Origin: Chondrus crispus
Lineage: Eukaryota > Rhodophyta > Florideophyceae > Gigartinales > Gigartinaceae
Reading direction: 5' to 3'
NCBI RefSeq assembly: GCF_000350225.1
Contig: NW_005179050.1
Span: forward strand, 1 to 64,000
Length of the DNA stretch: 64,000 nucleotides
The notes beneath the pieces were generated by a model that was given only the letters and a program-made list of their open reading frames with translations, made no database searches and was not told where the DNA came from. A program made the translations under genes and the position numbers. Below are positions 1 to 9,748 of the stretch, one piece after another; position 1 is the stretch's first letter; every line of letters begins with the position of its first letter.

Positions 1-3000
1 TGCCTCCTCGTCCGCTGTAGGATTGTTCGCCGTCCGCTTAATTGTAGACACTCCGTCCACAAACTTAGTCCGGAAGATCACATTCGCATTGCCAAACATG
101 CCCTCCTTCAAGGAAACGACAATAAACTGAGACCCAGAGAAATGTCGCCGCAACATGCGACCAATGTTTTGCGTGTGACTCAGGTCGAGAGCCGCGTCAA
201 CTTCGTCTAAAATGTACATCGGTGCAGGCTTGAAACGCAGCATTGCGAGGATGAGAGACAACGCGATCAGACTCCTCTGCCCACCTGACAACTCAGACAA
301 TGAGTCTTTCCAGACATCTCCAAACGCCACTCGGATCTCAAGCCCGTCCTCCACAGATTTTCCCTCTGGCGGCTCGAGTCGCGCTGATGTTCCTGGAAGC
401 AAGTCCGAGAATATATTCCCAAAGTCACTGTCAACTTTGCGCCACGTCTTTTCCAACGCCACCATCTTCTTTTCATCCAACCCTGCGATCACCATCTCGA
501 TTTTTTCCTTGTCCTTCTCGATGATTCCTTTCCTTCTCATCAAGTCTGTGTACTCTTGCTTAGCCGTTTCGAAAAGATGCATGGCTTTCTTGTTGATCTT
601 TGTAGATAGCTCCTCTTGTCGTGCCTCCAACGATTCAAGTTGCTCCGTCGTGTGTTTCACTCTCCGCGCATTAAATTCGTACTCGGAGCCCTCTACCCCA
701 AACTGATCGAAATCCTGTTCGATCCAAGCATGCGTCTTCTCCAGCTTTTCAACAGTCTTTTCGGCCCCAGATCGGCCTCTCGCCGCTTCCCGAATCTTAC
801 TATCCAACTTTGCTTTCTCGAGAGATAACCCTTCCATCTTTTCGCCCCGGTCCTCTACATCCTTCTTCGCTCTCCTCAAAGCCTGGTTAGAGCTCGCAAG
901 ACGTTCCCGCTCTTCTCCCAACCCCTTCTCAGCTTCCTCAAACTCATTTCGTGTGTCCGCAACCCTGGTCTCCAGGATCGAAACTTCTTCTTGCAGTTTG
1001 GCTACAGACGGCTCAAGTGTCTCCGACAATTGCTTACTCAGTCGTTTCACCTCTTCTTCTGTTGTCTCTTTTTCTACTAATAACGTCGAGTGTCGATCTT
1101 TTAACTTCTGCAGGTGCAATGAAGCTTCCATTCTTGACGCTCGTGCTCTTTGCAACGCAGCTTCCGCTTCTTTGAGGGCCTTTTCTTTGGCAGCCTTTCC
1201 ATCCTTCATAGAATGTTCTAATTCCTTCACTTTCTCCGATTCTTTAGATGCTATCTCCTTCGCAGCATTCAAAGCCTCTGGGATATCCTGGTTGTACCTC
1301 TTTCTCAGCTCTTCTACTTCTGAAAGTAATCGTCCAGTCGCTGTTTCCCGCAACCGATTTTCTAGCAGCTCAGCTTCATTCTGGCGAACCTGCAGCATCA
1401 TTTGGAGTTGCCGGAATCGCTTCCCTTGTTCGCTTATGCGAAAAAATTGAGTTTCTAATTCTCGTAAATTTGCGCTATGGACTCTGAGCTCTGCCTCTGC
1501 ATCGTTGAGCTCTCCCAGTCGAGTTAAAACAGAAGCTCCATGCCTCGAAGAAGAACCCCCAGAAGCAGTACCTGAAGGATCGTAGGTGTCGCCCTCCAGA
1601 GTTACAGACCGAGTTCTCACTCGATTGTCGAAAGTAACTCGCTTTGCGGCGTCCATGTCAAAACAAATCAATGTGCGACCAAAAACATGTTCGATAGCGT
1701 TAGCAACCTCATGGCCATACCCGACCAAGCTAAGAGCCATTTCGGTTGAAGGCTCGATCTGCTTTGCCGCCTCAAGCTTCGACCTTGACAAAATTTCATG
1801 ACGAATCTTGTTCAAGGGCAGAATCGTTACCCGTCGAGCTAATTTGCCATTCCTCAGAATGTCATTCGCAGTAGAGTCAGTGTCAACGACGACTTGATAG
1901 AGGCGTCCACCGGCTGTTACCTCGATTGCCGTGGTCACTTTCGGATCCTTCACTCGAATCAATTTTGCGACGAGACCATGAACTTTGCTTCTATCGAAAT
2001 TTGGACGAGGGTCTGAATACTGAAAGTCGCATGACCCAAGGCGAGCAGAGAGATGATCCACTTTCTCGCGAAGCTGGGCAACTATTCCCCGCTCTTCTTC
2101 AAGCTTGGACTCCAACGTCGTGGCTGCGTCGGCGTCAAAGTCGAGCTCATGAACTGCGAGTCTAGCATCAGAAATTGCCTTTTCTGCTGCTTTGCGTTCT
2201 GCCTCTAAACTCCTAATATTCGCTCTATCTTGCGCGAGTTGCTCTGCCTTAGAATTCAGTTCGGAGTACACGTGCTTCTGTTCCAACTTTAGAGACTCGA
2301 TCTGCGTTTGTGCAGTTGACACGGCTCTCTTGGCACTGTCAAGTTGGTCGATTGCAGATCCCACAGCTCCAGACTGAGAACCCTGACTAGCTCCCGTGAG
2401 CAAAGCAGTTTCTGCTTGCTCTAATTCTTCTGAGATCTTCTCCAGATTCTTCTCCGCCGGTTGTACCTCGCTTTCCGCAGTCGCAATGTTTTTTCTCAGG
2501 AGGTCAAAGGCGGCTTTATGGCTGTCAATTGCGCTGTTCACTTCTTCGCAACTCTTGGACTCGGTTTCCAGAGCCTCCTTCTGATTTGTCCAAAGACTAC
2601 GTAACTTGACAATTTTTTTCCCGAGGTCGTCGACCTTGCTCTGTTGTTCCTCGAGCGCGCCGTCGTCGAGTTGCGCCGCGCGCTCCTTGGTGAGCTGCGT
2701 CACTTTTTCAGTGGCGTGTTTCTGTTCAGCCTCTAAAGAAGATAATAAAGATGTGATTTCATCAACCCGGTCGGACAATTCAGACCCTTCCCCTGAGTTT
2801 TTCTTCAGCATTTTGACTGCCCGATAATACTGATCAGCAATGAGGTATCGCTTTAACTTTTCGACTTCGTTGTTGTTTGTCGTCCACTCCAAGTAGTGCT
2901 TGCGCTCGCGCTCAAGTTTTTGAAGGGAAGGGTTGATCTTGTCCTCCAGGAGAGAATTGATTTCCTCGACTTTCCTCTCCTTCCTCTCAATGGTCCTGAG

Positions 3001-3543
3001 AGCTGCTTCCTTCTTATTCTCGTACATCTTAGTTCCAGCGGCCTCCTCAATCATGCTCAACACCTCTGGTGGCTTCATATTGATGACTTTTGTGATTCGC
3101 CCCTGCATAATAAGAAAATGCGGGTTATTGACATTGAGCCCGACGGAATGAAAAAGATTTTGAACACGGCCGGGTTGCGCATTGGTGCCATTAACAAGAT
3201 ACTTGTTCCGCCCACCGATGACAATCTGCCTAGTGACAGTAATCTCGTCGACTTGCTCGTATCCTACGGGCGCCGTTTCCTTTTCGCGGTTATTGAAAAC
3301 AAGAGTCACGGAAGCTTTCGTTACTCCTGCTTGCCCGCCCTTGTAGACGAGCTCTTGCAAGGAAGACGCGCGCACTTGTGATAAGTTAGTGATTCCGAGA
3401 ACGAAGCATATGGAGTCGAGGACATTCGATTTTCCAGATCCGTTGAGACCGGTAATTGCGTTGAATGAAGGGTCGAAGTCTGAGACTGTCGTGCGCGTCG
3501 CATAACTTTTGAAGCCATCGATGATGACCTCCTTGAGAAACAT
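1..3543 (-). CDS. SMC2: SMC2, condensin core ATPase subunit (3' end beyond window)
   Basis: Structural maintenance of chromosomes 2, the ABC-type ATPase that pairs with SMC4 in condensin and compacts mitotic chromosomes. The ATG is at 3543 and the frame spans 1181 codons to the window edge without a stop in the parts I read. Visible are the N-terminal head (MFLKEVIIDGFKSYA), Walker A GLNGSGKS at residues 32-39, the family stretch NNPHFLIMQGRITKV, long coiled-coil arms, a glycine-containing hinge near residues 520-670, the signature LSGGQ at about 1085, and Walker B ILDEVDAALD with the catalytic D/E at about 1113-1114. The last visible residues correspond to the VDGVSTI block near the end of animal and yeast SMC2, so only some 10-20 residues are probably missing. 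No intron is needed. Specific wording (NLSQVRAS, NMKPPE) separates it from SMC4, SMC1 and SMC3. Confidence 0.97.
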   Translation of the reverse strand, partial: MFLKEVIIDGFKSYATRTTVSDFDPSFNAITGLNGSGKSNVLDSICFVLGITNLSQVRASSLQELVYKGGQAGVTKASVTLVFNNREKETAPVGYEQVDEITVTRQIVIGGRNKYLVNGTNAQPGRVQNLFHSVGLNVNNPHFLIMQGRITKVINMKPPEVLSMIEEAAGTKMYENKKEAALRTIERKERKVEEINSLLEDKINPSLQKLERERKHYLEWTTNNNEVEKLKRYLIADQYYRAVKMLKKNSGEGSELSDRVDEITSLLSSLEAEQKHATEKVTQLTKERAAQLDDGALEEQQSKVDDLGKKIVKLRSLWTNQKEALETESKSCEEVNSAIDSHKAAFDLLRKNIATAESEVQPAEKNLEKISEELEQAETALLTGASQGSQSGAVGSAIDQLDSAKRAVSTAQTQIESLKLEQKHVYSELNSKAEQLAQDRANIRSLEAERKAAEKAISDARLAVHELDFDADAATTLESKLEEERGIVAQLREKVDHLSARLGSCDFQYSDPRPNFDRSKVHGLVAKLIRVKDPKVTTAIEVTAGGRLYQVVVDTDSTANDILRNGKLARRVTILPLNKIRHEILSRSKLEAAKQIEPSTEMALSLVGYGHEVANAIEHVFGRTLICFDMDAAKRVTFDNRVRTRSVTLEGDTYDPSGTASGGSSSRHGASVLTRLGELNDAEAELRVHSANLRELETQFFRISEQGKRFRQLQMMLQVRQNEAELLENRLRETATGRLLSEVEELRKRYNQDIPEALNAAKEIASKESEKVKELEHSMKDGKAAKEKALKEAEAALQRARASRMEASLHLQKLKDRHSTLLVEKETTEEEVKRLSKQLSETLEPSVAKLQEEVSILETRVADTRNEFEEAEKGLGEERERLASSNQALRRAKKDVEDRGEKMEGLSLEKAKLDSKIREAARGRSGAEKTVEKLEKTHAWIEQDFDQFGVEGSEYEFNARRVKHTTEQLESLEARQEELSTKINKKAMHLFETAKQEYTDLMRRKGIIEKDKEKIEMVIAGLDEKKMVALEKTWRKVDSDFGNIFSDLLPGTSARLEPPEGKSVEDGLEIRVAFGDVWKDSLSELSGGQRSLIALSLILAMLRFKPAPMYILDEVDAALDLSHTQNIGRMLRRHFSGSQFIVVSLKEGMFGNANVIFRTKFVDGVSTIKRTANNPTADEEA

Positions 3544-4739
3544 TTTTCAGACGCCTCAAGAAACGAATGCCAGCGCAATCACTCCCCGGGATGGCGTCTT
3601 TCCTTTACACCGGACGTCGCAAAGCAGTGCAGCATGAAGAAAGGCAAATCAATGCCTTGTACTGAAAGGCGATATTGTGGCGGGGGATGCGAATGAGCCG
3701 CAGTCTACAGACTGGGCAGGGTTGTCCACACAAACCCCATTCTGTGCACATATTCGTTTTGGCGCCAATTTTAAATGTTTGAACGGCTCCCAGTCCATTT
3801 TTTTGTATTTTAACATTTTCATGCCAACTTCAAAATTACGAGGGAGAAAGTCATGGCGGCCCTCGCTCCTCCACTATGATGTGTGTTAAGCATTTCTAAA
3901 CACTCTGCAAACTCCCCCTCAATGGCACAAAAGGCGATTCACATTCTATCCAGCTAACAACATATCATTAAAAATTTGCTCATGCAGCGATCATCTGTTT
4001 GAAGATGTTCCCCGTACAGTACCCTTACTGCGATGTGTGTTCCAGGGTGATAGACCGACCTATCGGATTCCGCTATGATCGCCTGGAAGAGTAGTCAGAT
4101 TACCCTAAAACGCCGGGAGATGGTCTAACTTGTGGTAACATAATTTAAGGCATAATCGGGCCCATATCCAGTTTATTTTGTTTCTGGTCGGTTATTGCAA
4201 GAGGATACCTGTGTAGAATGAAAGCTCTCGCTTTAGACTCACCGTAGATCGTTCTACTGTTTAACATGTGCTTTGAAAGAGCTAGTAACAGCGACAACTC
4301 AAAGCTAAATATTATTCTGCCAGCGTAGAGCAATTCGGTTCTAATCTTCACGGGTTAAGTACCCTTACAGAAGTAACTACGGCAATGAGTTGATGGGAAG
4401 ACAGTCCCTTTCATCTCATTTGGACCTCGACGACCTTTTGACATCGAAGTGCACCTCACGAATCTGTGACCTGGTTTACAAATACTTTCAGAATTTTGTA
4501 ATCGTATTTTAGATGGTACCCCAAGGGTACAGAAAGCAATACAGTTGCAATTACTCTGGGATATCGTGGACACGTGGACAACGCCACGGGGAACGCCGAC
4601 GACTCTCCTCTCGCTTCTACAACCGCTTTGGGCGTGTCACGCCGAGCACACTTCCGCAAAGACGACAACACAATTTCCTACCGACAAAGGTGTGCGTCAT
4701 CATACCGCATTCTTTACAACCCGCGAAAAGAAGCACAAC
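3544..4739. other. Intergenic region, SMC2 / eIF3g divergent promoters
   Basis: About 1.2 kb between two divergent genes. No convincing coding sequence is seen. It holds the E2F-like palindrome described separately and, at 4516-4530, the palindrome GTACCC-CAA-GGGTAC about 210 bp before the eIF3g start. Otherwise it looks like ordinary AT-balanced spacer. Confidence 0.6.
3757..3768. promoter_or_regulatory. Candidate E2F/DP site upstream of SMC2
   Basis: TTTTGGCGCCAA contains a perfect 10-bp palindrome (TTGGCGCCAA) and matches the E2F consensus TTTSSCGC on both strands. It lies about 215 bp upstream of the SMC2 start. Ten bases further on, TTTGAACGG (3778-3786) carries both a CHR-like TTTGAA and an AACGG MYB core. 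Both kinds of site are known from cell-cycle promoters in other lineages. Function here is inferred. Confidence 0.4.
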
Positions 4740-5675
4740 ATGAAGACCATGGCGGCCACTGACTCACTAAGCGGACCGGCTGGCATGGGTGGGGATTGGG
4801 GCGAGGACGTTGACTACCCGGTTTCCGGCGGAATCCCTCCGCAAGAAGTCAAACAAAACAACGATGGCACCAAGACCGTGATCGACTACGGAATGAGCGA
4901 GGACGGATATCTCTCGAAAACCATAACAGTGGTCAAGGTCGAAAAGGTCTCTAAGACGGTGTCGAAAGCAGTAGCGGCGCGCAAAAAGTGGGCAAAGTTC
5001 GGTGACAGCGCCGGCAAAGGCGCGGGGCTTGAAAAAGGTATCACGACGGTATCCATCGACGAGATCAACGTAGAGTGGGTGGACAACGAAGATGCCGGGG
5101 AGGAGGAGGAGGAGGAGGCTGACTTTGCGGAGATCGCCGCGCGGGACATTCAGTCGCGCCTCAAGATGGAGCGTTTCCGTAGACGACAGGAGGAGCGCAA
5201 AATGGGTGTGGCGAATTGGGCGCAGCTCATGTCCATTGAAGCCGCTGCGAAGAACCCCAACGCCGGGCCAGCACCCGGGTTGCGCGAGGGTGGCTCCACT
5301 GGGGGCGGGAACAAGTATGTACCGCCGTCGAAGCGTGGCGGAGCCGGAGCGGCTACTGTTGGGGAGAGCATGTACTCGAGGGATGATTCGGCGACGGTGC
5401 GGATTAGTAATGTTAGTCGAAACACGGAAGAGGCGGATCTCGAGGAATTGTGCAAGAACTTTGGTCCCATCAGGCGCATTTTTCTCAGCCGCGATCGCGA
5501 AACTAGGGAGAGCAAGGGATTCGCGTTTGTGGCGTTTGTTAATAGCTCGGACGCGGCTACTTGCATTGCAAGACTAGACGGGTATGGATACGATCACCTC
5601 ATTCTTTCGGTGGAATGGTCAAAACCGAAGGAACCCCGAGACGGCGAGGCACCGCGGCATTCGTTCGCTCGTTAG
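4740..5675 (+). CDS. EIF3G: Translation initiation factor eIF3 subunit g, without zinc knuckle
   Basis: Subunit g of eIF3, which helps 40S scanning and reinitiation in the cytoplasm. The product is 311 aa. The first ATG in frame is at 4740 (MKTMAATD), and the second at 4749 sits in a better context (ccATGG), so the start is 4740 or 4749. The N-terminal eIF3g domain is recognisable (IPPQEV, TVIDYG, then KAVAARKKWAKFG, compare human KAVARRKNWKKFG). A very acidic run (EEEEEE, about residues 121-126) follows, then an Arg-rich helix, the conserved KYVPPSKR linker, and a C-terminal RRM at about 218-297 with RNP2-like VRISNV and RNP1-like KGFAFVAF, ending DHLILSVEWSKP as in animal and plant eIF3g. 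The CCHC zinc knuckle normally found in the middle is missing: the only two cysteines of the protein are inside the RRM. No intron is needed. It converges with the NDUFA8-like gene 136 bp away. Confidence 0.93.
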   Translation: MKTMAATDSLSGPAGMGGDWGEDVDYPVSGGIPPQEVKQNNDGTKTVIDYGMSEDGYLSKTITVVKVEKVSKTVSKAVAARKKWAKFGDSAGKGAGLEKGITTVSIDEINVEWVDNEDAGEEEEEEADFAEIAARDIQSRLKMERFRRRQEERKMGVANWAQLMSIEAAAKNPNAGPAPGLREGGSTGGGNKYVPPSKRGGAGAATVGESMYSRDDSATVRISNVSRNTEEADLEELCKNFGPIRRIFLSRDRETRESKGFAFVAFVNSSDAATCIARLDGYGYDHLILSVEWSKPKEPRDGEAPRHSFAR

Positions 5676-5811
5676 ATAAGCACACGGTAATAACTGTAAA
5701 GCGTGAAGCGTTCCTTGCCACTATCGTTACATATTCGGAAGGACAGGAAGAAACAACGAACTGTTTGGAGACTGCAATCGATGCCGACACAGTTTCTACA
5801 ACATTCCTTCT

Positions 5812-6195
5812 TTACTTGAATGTACTGCTCTTGTTCTCATCACGCGGACTTTGTGAACTTTTCTCCGTCGTCGCCGACGCAACAACAGAATTCGCACCCT
5901 TCGCAGCACTTCGACAATTGGCAAACGTATGTTCCTCCTTTCTGCATCTCTCGAACATGTACTCCTCGGAAATCTGTGAATCTATGCAATCCGCGTACGC
6001 TTGGAACGACTCCTTACATGTCTCCATGGCGGACTTGAGAACACCCAAGGCACACGCCTGAACGGCTTCGCCTTTGTCCAAACAGGCGGCGGGGTCCTCG
6101 TCAGCGACTTTGCATTGCAGGAAGTCGCGGTTTGTAGCATCGCACGTGACACCGATCTCCTTTGCGGCGGCATACAACACAGATGAAGTTGCCAT
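5812..6195 (-). CDS. NDUFA8: NDUFA8-like complex I subunit (quadruple CX9C protein)
   Basis: A 127-aa protein starting MATSSVLYAAAKEIG at 6195. It carries four CX9C motifs in two pairs (twin CHCH), with spacings C-DATNRDFLQ-C, C-LDKGEAVQA-C, C-KESFQAYAD-C and C-RKEEHTFAN-C. This arrangement and the surrounding words (AAA..G..C...N..F..C, EG..V..CAL) fit NDUFA8/PGIV, an intermembrane-space accessory subunit of NADH:ubiquinone oxidoreductase imported through the Mia40 disulfide relay. The frame stays open upstream to 6333, but that extension looks like untranslated sequence. It is shorter at the C terminus than the human protein, as are other non-animal forms. Other CX9C assembly factors are less likely because they have only two motifs. 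Confidence 0.85.
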   Translation of the reverse strand: MATSSVLYAAAKEIGVTCDATNRDFLQCKVADEDPAACLDKGEAVQACALGVLKSAMETCKESFQAYADCIDSQISEEYMFERCRKEEHTFANCRSAAKGANSVVASATTEKSSQSPRDENKSSTFK

Positions 6196-6751
6196 CGTGA
6201 TGATTCCGGCCCAAGACGAGGAGAAAAGAAAGGGTACTGAAGGCCTCGGTGAAGACGACGTGGTGGAGGAGCCCTGTATAAAAAAGACTTCCGCGAAAGT
6301 TAGAGGGAGGTCTATCGATGGCGCGCGATGCAAGACTCAGGAGTTGGCCACGGACCTCCTGGTGAAATTTCCAAGTACGATGAGCCATTTGTAATTACAA
6401 CCAGAAAGAGGCGGCAATGCGTTGATTGGAGAGATTAGACCTCCGAGCTTGAACGTTCTACACGTGTAGTAAACACACTTGGGTTTCCTTGAACCTCGGT
6501 TCGAACTACTGTACAAGTCGCTTAGCCATGTAGCGTCACCAACGCTCAGCTCCATCCCCTTTCGCACCTTTTGCTCCGGTGTTACGCACCGTCCCGTCTA
6601 GACTCTAGCTGCTGCCATTTTCGCAGAGTCAGGACGACCAACGCATTGGTACTGGTAACTCAACTCTAACATCCACTCCTCGCCCCGCCTCTCGCGTTGC
6701 ACACATCGATACGTTCCCTCTCTCGTGTGCCCGGGAAATGCTCACAGAGCG
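6196..6751. other. Divergent intergenic region
   Basis: 556 bp between the NDUFA8-like and CtpA-like starts. A weak TATA-like stretch (TGTATAAAAAA, about 6275-6285) reads better towards plus than towards the minus gene. No other signal or gene is seen. Confidence 0.5.
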
Positions 6752-8335
6752 ATGACGGGCGCCGCCTTGCCGGCTTTCCTTTCCCCCACGGCAACCGCCT
6801 CGAATGGCCTTTCCAAATCTATCGCCGCCACTCTTGCAGCCCTCGCCATCGCAACGCCCGCTTCCGCACCATCCTCAACCCCTACCTCCCTAACTGCCCT
6901 TCCCCCCTCCCACCATTTCACCATCAGGAAACCTACCTCCCGCTCCCGCCTTCCCACTGCCTTTAACCTCTCACTCCCGAAGCGTTTCCGTCGTCAACAA
7001 AAAACCCCAGAGCAGCTACAAGCCGAGCGCCATCGCCGGCGCCTGCTAAATGAAGCTTGGGGCGTGTTACGGGAACGCTTCGTCGACGAGGGTTCTATTA
7101 ATTGGACCCGTCTCCAGTTCCGTCTCGAGTCCCGCAAGCTCGACACAGATCAGGACCTTCAGACAAGTCTTCAATGGCTCTTTTCCCACGCCCACGATCC
7201 CTTCACACGCTATTTATCAGCAGACCAACTGGATTCTGTGAAGAATGATATTGACGGCGAAATGTGTGGCGTTGGCATCGTGTTTTACGCTGAGAATCAA
7301 GGCTGGCGAAGGACAAGGCGCGTTGTTATTAAGAATGTGGTGCGCAAATCCCCCGCTGCTGACGCTGGTTTGCTGATCGGCGATGAGATCACTGCCATAG
7401 ATATGGTTGACGTGCGTCGCATGACGTTTGACGAGGCTACACAACGATTGCTGGGGAAGGAAGGCAAGAAGGTGCTGATTTCCTTTTCCAGAGACGCTCC
7501 TAATGGGAATGAGAATGGTGTTGAGCTTAACGTCTTGCTCACGCGGCGTCGCTTCTCGGTCCCGACGGTGACGAGCGAGATACTAGAGGCGCCCGGCGTC
7601 GGGGCGATTGGGTACTTGCAGGTGCGTGAGTTTACGGCCAACACGGCGTCACAGACACGTAAAGCGGTGCGCGAAATGACTGAGAGGCAAGCAAAGGTAT
7701 TCGTGCTGGATATGCGCGGAAACCCTGGTGGGCTGGTAGACAAGGCTGTGGAGGTGGCCAAGGAGTTTTTGGATCGCGACCGGATCGTGGTGCGGTTCGT
7801 CGGAAGGCACGGTGCAAAGACGATGGAGCGGTCCGGGTGGCGCTTTTTCTGGCGGCGGCATGGGCACGTGACGAAGGAACCAATGATCGTAATTGTGGAC
7901 TCTGAAACGGCGTCGGCGTCAGAACTGGTGGCGGCGGCGCTGCGCGATAACTGTCGGGCGGTGGTGGTGGGGAATTCGACGTTTGGAAAGGGATCCGTGC
8001 AGGCAATCGTGCAGCTGTCGGACGGGGCGGGTGCGGCAGTGACGGTGGCCAGGTATCGCACGCCGAGGGACAAGAGTATTGAGATGGGGCGCGGGTTGCG
8101 ACCGGACTTGGTTAAACGGAACCTGAGCGAAGATGGTGCCGGGGTGGTGCACGAGCTGTTTGGACGGGCGGGGGCGAAAAGGATGCGATGGGTCGTTGGT
8201 CGGTTGGACAAGTGCGTCGCGCCAGGGTGCGTGCAGGGCAAAAAGGGGCGGATGGGGGATGCGAGGGCAGGCGCGAAGGCGAGAGGCGAGGGAGGGGAGG
8301 CAGGGGCAGTCTCAAAGACTGGAGGTAAGCGTTAA
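6752..8335 (+). CDS. ctpA: C-terminal processing peptidase, plastid type (CtpA/D1P-like)
   Basis: Serine-lysine endopeptidase of family S41. In plastids such enzymes trim the C-terminal extension of the photosystem II D1 precursor in the thylakoid lumen. The first ATG of the frame is at 6752 (MTGAALPAF), giving 527 aa. Residues 1-90 are rich in S, T and A; a hydrophobic stretch at about 24-36 ends in a possible AxA cleavage site (ATPASA, 34-39), followed by a basic segment. This suggests a plastid transit peptide plus lumenal transfer signal. A PDZ domain (about 165-255, GVGIV...GLLIGDEI) precedes the protease core with DMRGNPGG. The catalytic serine is S388 in TASASE and the lysine K413 in FGKGSVQ, exactly 25 residues apart as in the family, followed by the AVTVARYRTP block. 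The last roughly 60 residues are Gly/Lys/Arg-rich and not typical. The substrate is inferred; red algae may have several paralogues. Confidence 0.9.
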   Translation: MTGAALPAFLSPTATASNGLSKSIAATLAALAIATPASAPSSTPTSLTALPPSHHFTIRKPTSRSRLPTAFNLSLPKRFRRQQKTPEQLQAERHRRRLLNEAWGVLRERFVDEGSINWTRLQFRLESRKLDTDQDLQTSLQWLFSHAHDPFTRYLSADQLDSVKNDIDGEMCGVGIVFYAENQGWRRTRRVVIKNVVRKSPAADAGLLIGDEITAIDMVDVRRMTFDEATQRLLGKEGKKVLISFSRDAPNGNENGVELNVLLTRRRFSVPTVTSEILEAPGVGAIGYLQVREFTANTASQTRKAVREMTERQAKVFVLDMRGNPGGLVDKAVEVAKEFLDRDRIVVRFVGRHGAKTMERSGWRFFWRRHGHVTKEPMIVIVDSETASASELVAAALRDNCRAVVVGNSTFGKGSVQAIVQLSDGAGAAVTVARYRTPRDKSIEMGRGLRPDLVKRNLSEDGAGVVHELFGRAGAKRMRWVVGRLDKCVAPGCVQGKKGRMGDARAGAKARGEGGEAGAVSKTGGKR

Positions 8336-8872
8336 GGGCTCATCGAGTGGTGTCTGTATAGGGCTGAGATCGTTACAATAGAAGACGAGGCAGTGAAATG
8401 GACAAAATCGGGAAAGAGGTCCGTGGCGCCGCGTTTTTTTTTTTTTTTTTTGTTGTTGTTACAGCGGGGCTGAAGATTGTCGCAAATGCAAACAACGTGG
8501 GCATCATGTCGTTGGTGTGGGCAGGACAGAGAGGCAGATGTGCGATCAACTGGTTAGAGGGCTGAAATCATGTTGATGTATTATGGGGTAATCGTTCAGT
8601 ACACCAGCCGACGGCATGTTTCATATACTGTAGTATTATTCTCTATGATAAGTACAACGTACCGTATGTTCTACGGACTAAACTTGTGGTCGTTTTTCTT
8701 AGCTACGAAAACGCAGTCTCATATAGAATCATTTAATAGAGAAGAAGGGTTTCATGAGTCGAGGGCGAATTATGATGCCTTGGACACGCCCCGTGGCGTA
8801 CTAGTTGCATGAGAATTGTGAGGACGCTGAGCAGTTTGTCAAGTAAATCGAAAGAGCGGGCGAAGTTGTGCA

Positions 8873-8936
8873 TTGAGGTGTGTGGGTTGAGGTGTAGGTT
8901 GAGGTGTGGGTTGAGGCGTGGGTTTGCATTGAGGTG
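8873..8936. repeat. 12-bp minisatellite
   Basis: Four to five imperfect copies of TTGAGGTGTGGG in a row, the last interrupted by TTTGCA. Confidence 0.8.
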
Positions 8937-9197
8937 CACCTTGTCGACAATCTACGTTTGGCCCTGTGCGCTGTATTCAGGACGAGAAAGTGATACGACG
9001 AGGGCCAGACAAGATGAACAGGCACTGCACTCCAACATTGTCATGTGTGTTGTAGGTCGGCCTCCAGCAAAAGGAGTCGCAAAAGGGTGTCGTTGGGCTG
9101 GATTGTAGATGAGTTGGCGCGATTGTGAAACATCCAATTACGCGCTCCTTAAATGGGATATTCCAAGCAGGGATGCGAGGGGAGTCATGCTGTGTTG

Positions 9198-9435
9198 CTA
9201 CCCTTCGAAGGGTAGGGCCGGCCGCTTCTGCGCCCTGGCTCCCCCCTTCTAGTTACAATAAAGGTCGACCATTCAAAAGGGTAGTTTTTACTGTTAGGAT
9301 CTTTGCAACAGATATGTGCGGTGGACTGGTTGTTGCATGCTTGCCGTTCAGCAACGGATACCCTTGGGTATATCTCGCGATCGGTTAACCGGTGAAATGT
9401 AATTGGTGTACACGTAAAGTGTACCCTTGAGGGTA
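9198..9435. repeat. Cluster of ACCCTT/AAGGGT palindromes
   Basis: An 18-bp perfect palindrome CTACCCTTCGAAGGGTAG (9198-9215) is followed by a half site AAAGGGTAG near 9276, TACCC-TT-GGGTA (9359-9370) and TACCCT-TG-AGGGTA (9422-9435). They could be protein-binding sites or remnants of a small inverted-repeat element. No target duplication is seen. Confidence 0.45.
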
Positions 9436-9700
9436 GTGTGTCACGAATAGATATACATATACATGTAAGTAGAAGAGCCCGTAGAAGAGTATGTGAGCCG
9501 TGCGACAACGGAACTGGACTCTATAAAAAAGAAGGGAAAATTACAATCAAAGTCCGCAGACGAAGTCAGACGAAGGGGATCCTGTAATAATACAGTATAT
9601 ACACTTGTGTACTTGCTATAAATATTTCTGGTTTTGCAGACATTATTTTGCAGACATTATTTTGCAGACAGAAGCAGCGTGTCGGGATGTCTCCCTCGCC

Positions 9701-9748
9701 GCATCTCTCGCGGCATCTCTCGCTGCATCTCACGCTGCACCTCTCGCT
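9701..9748. repeat. 12-bp minisatellite
   Basis: Four tandem copies of GCATCTCTCGCT with small differences. Just upstream (about 9640-9670) a 15-bp unit containing CAGACATTATTTTG is repeated about twice. Confidence 0.75.

Noticed and set aside
4545-4739. 65-codon N-terminal extension of eIF3g
   Set aside because: Begins with TTG, has no ATG before 4740 and no similarity to the family; treated as 5' leader.
6725-6751. Nine-codon extension of the CtpA-like frame
   Set aside because: Would need a GTG start; the first ATG is at 6752.
7297-8241. Minus-strand open frame of 314 codons
   Set aside because: Lies entirely antisense to the CtpA-like gene; open only because of that gene's codon bias. 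No domain.
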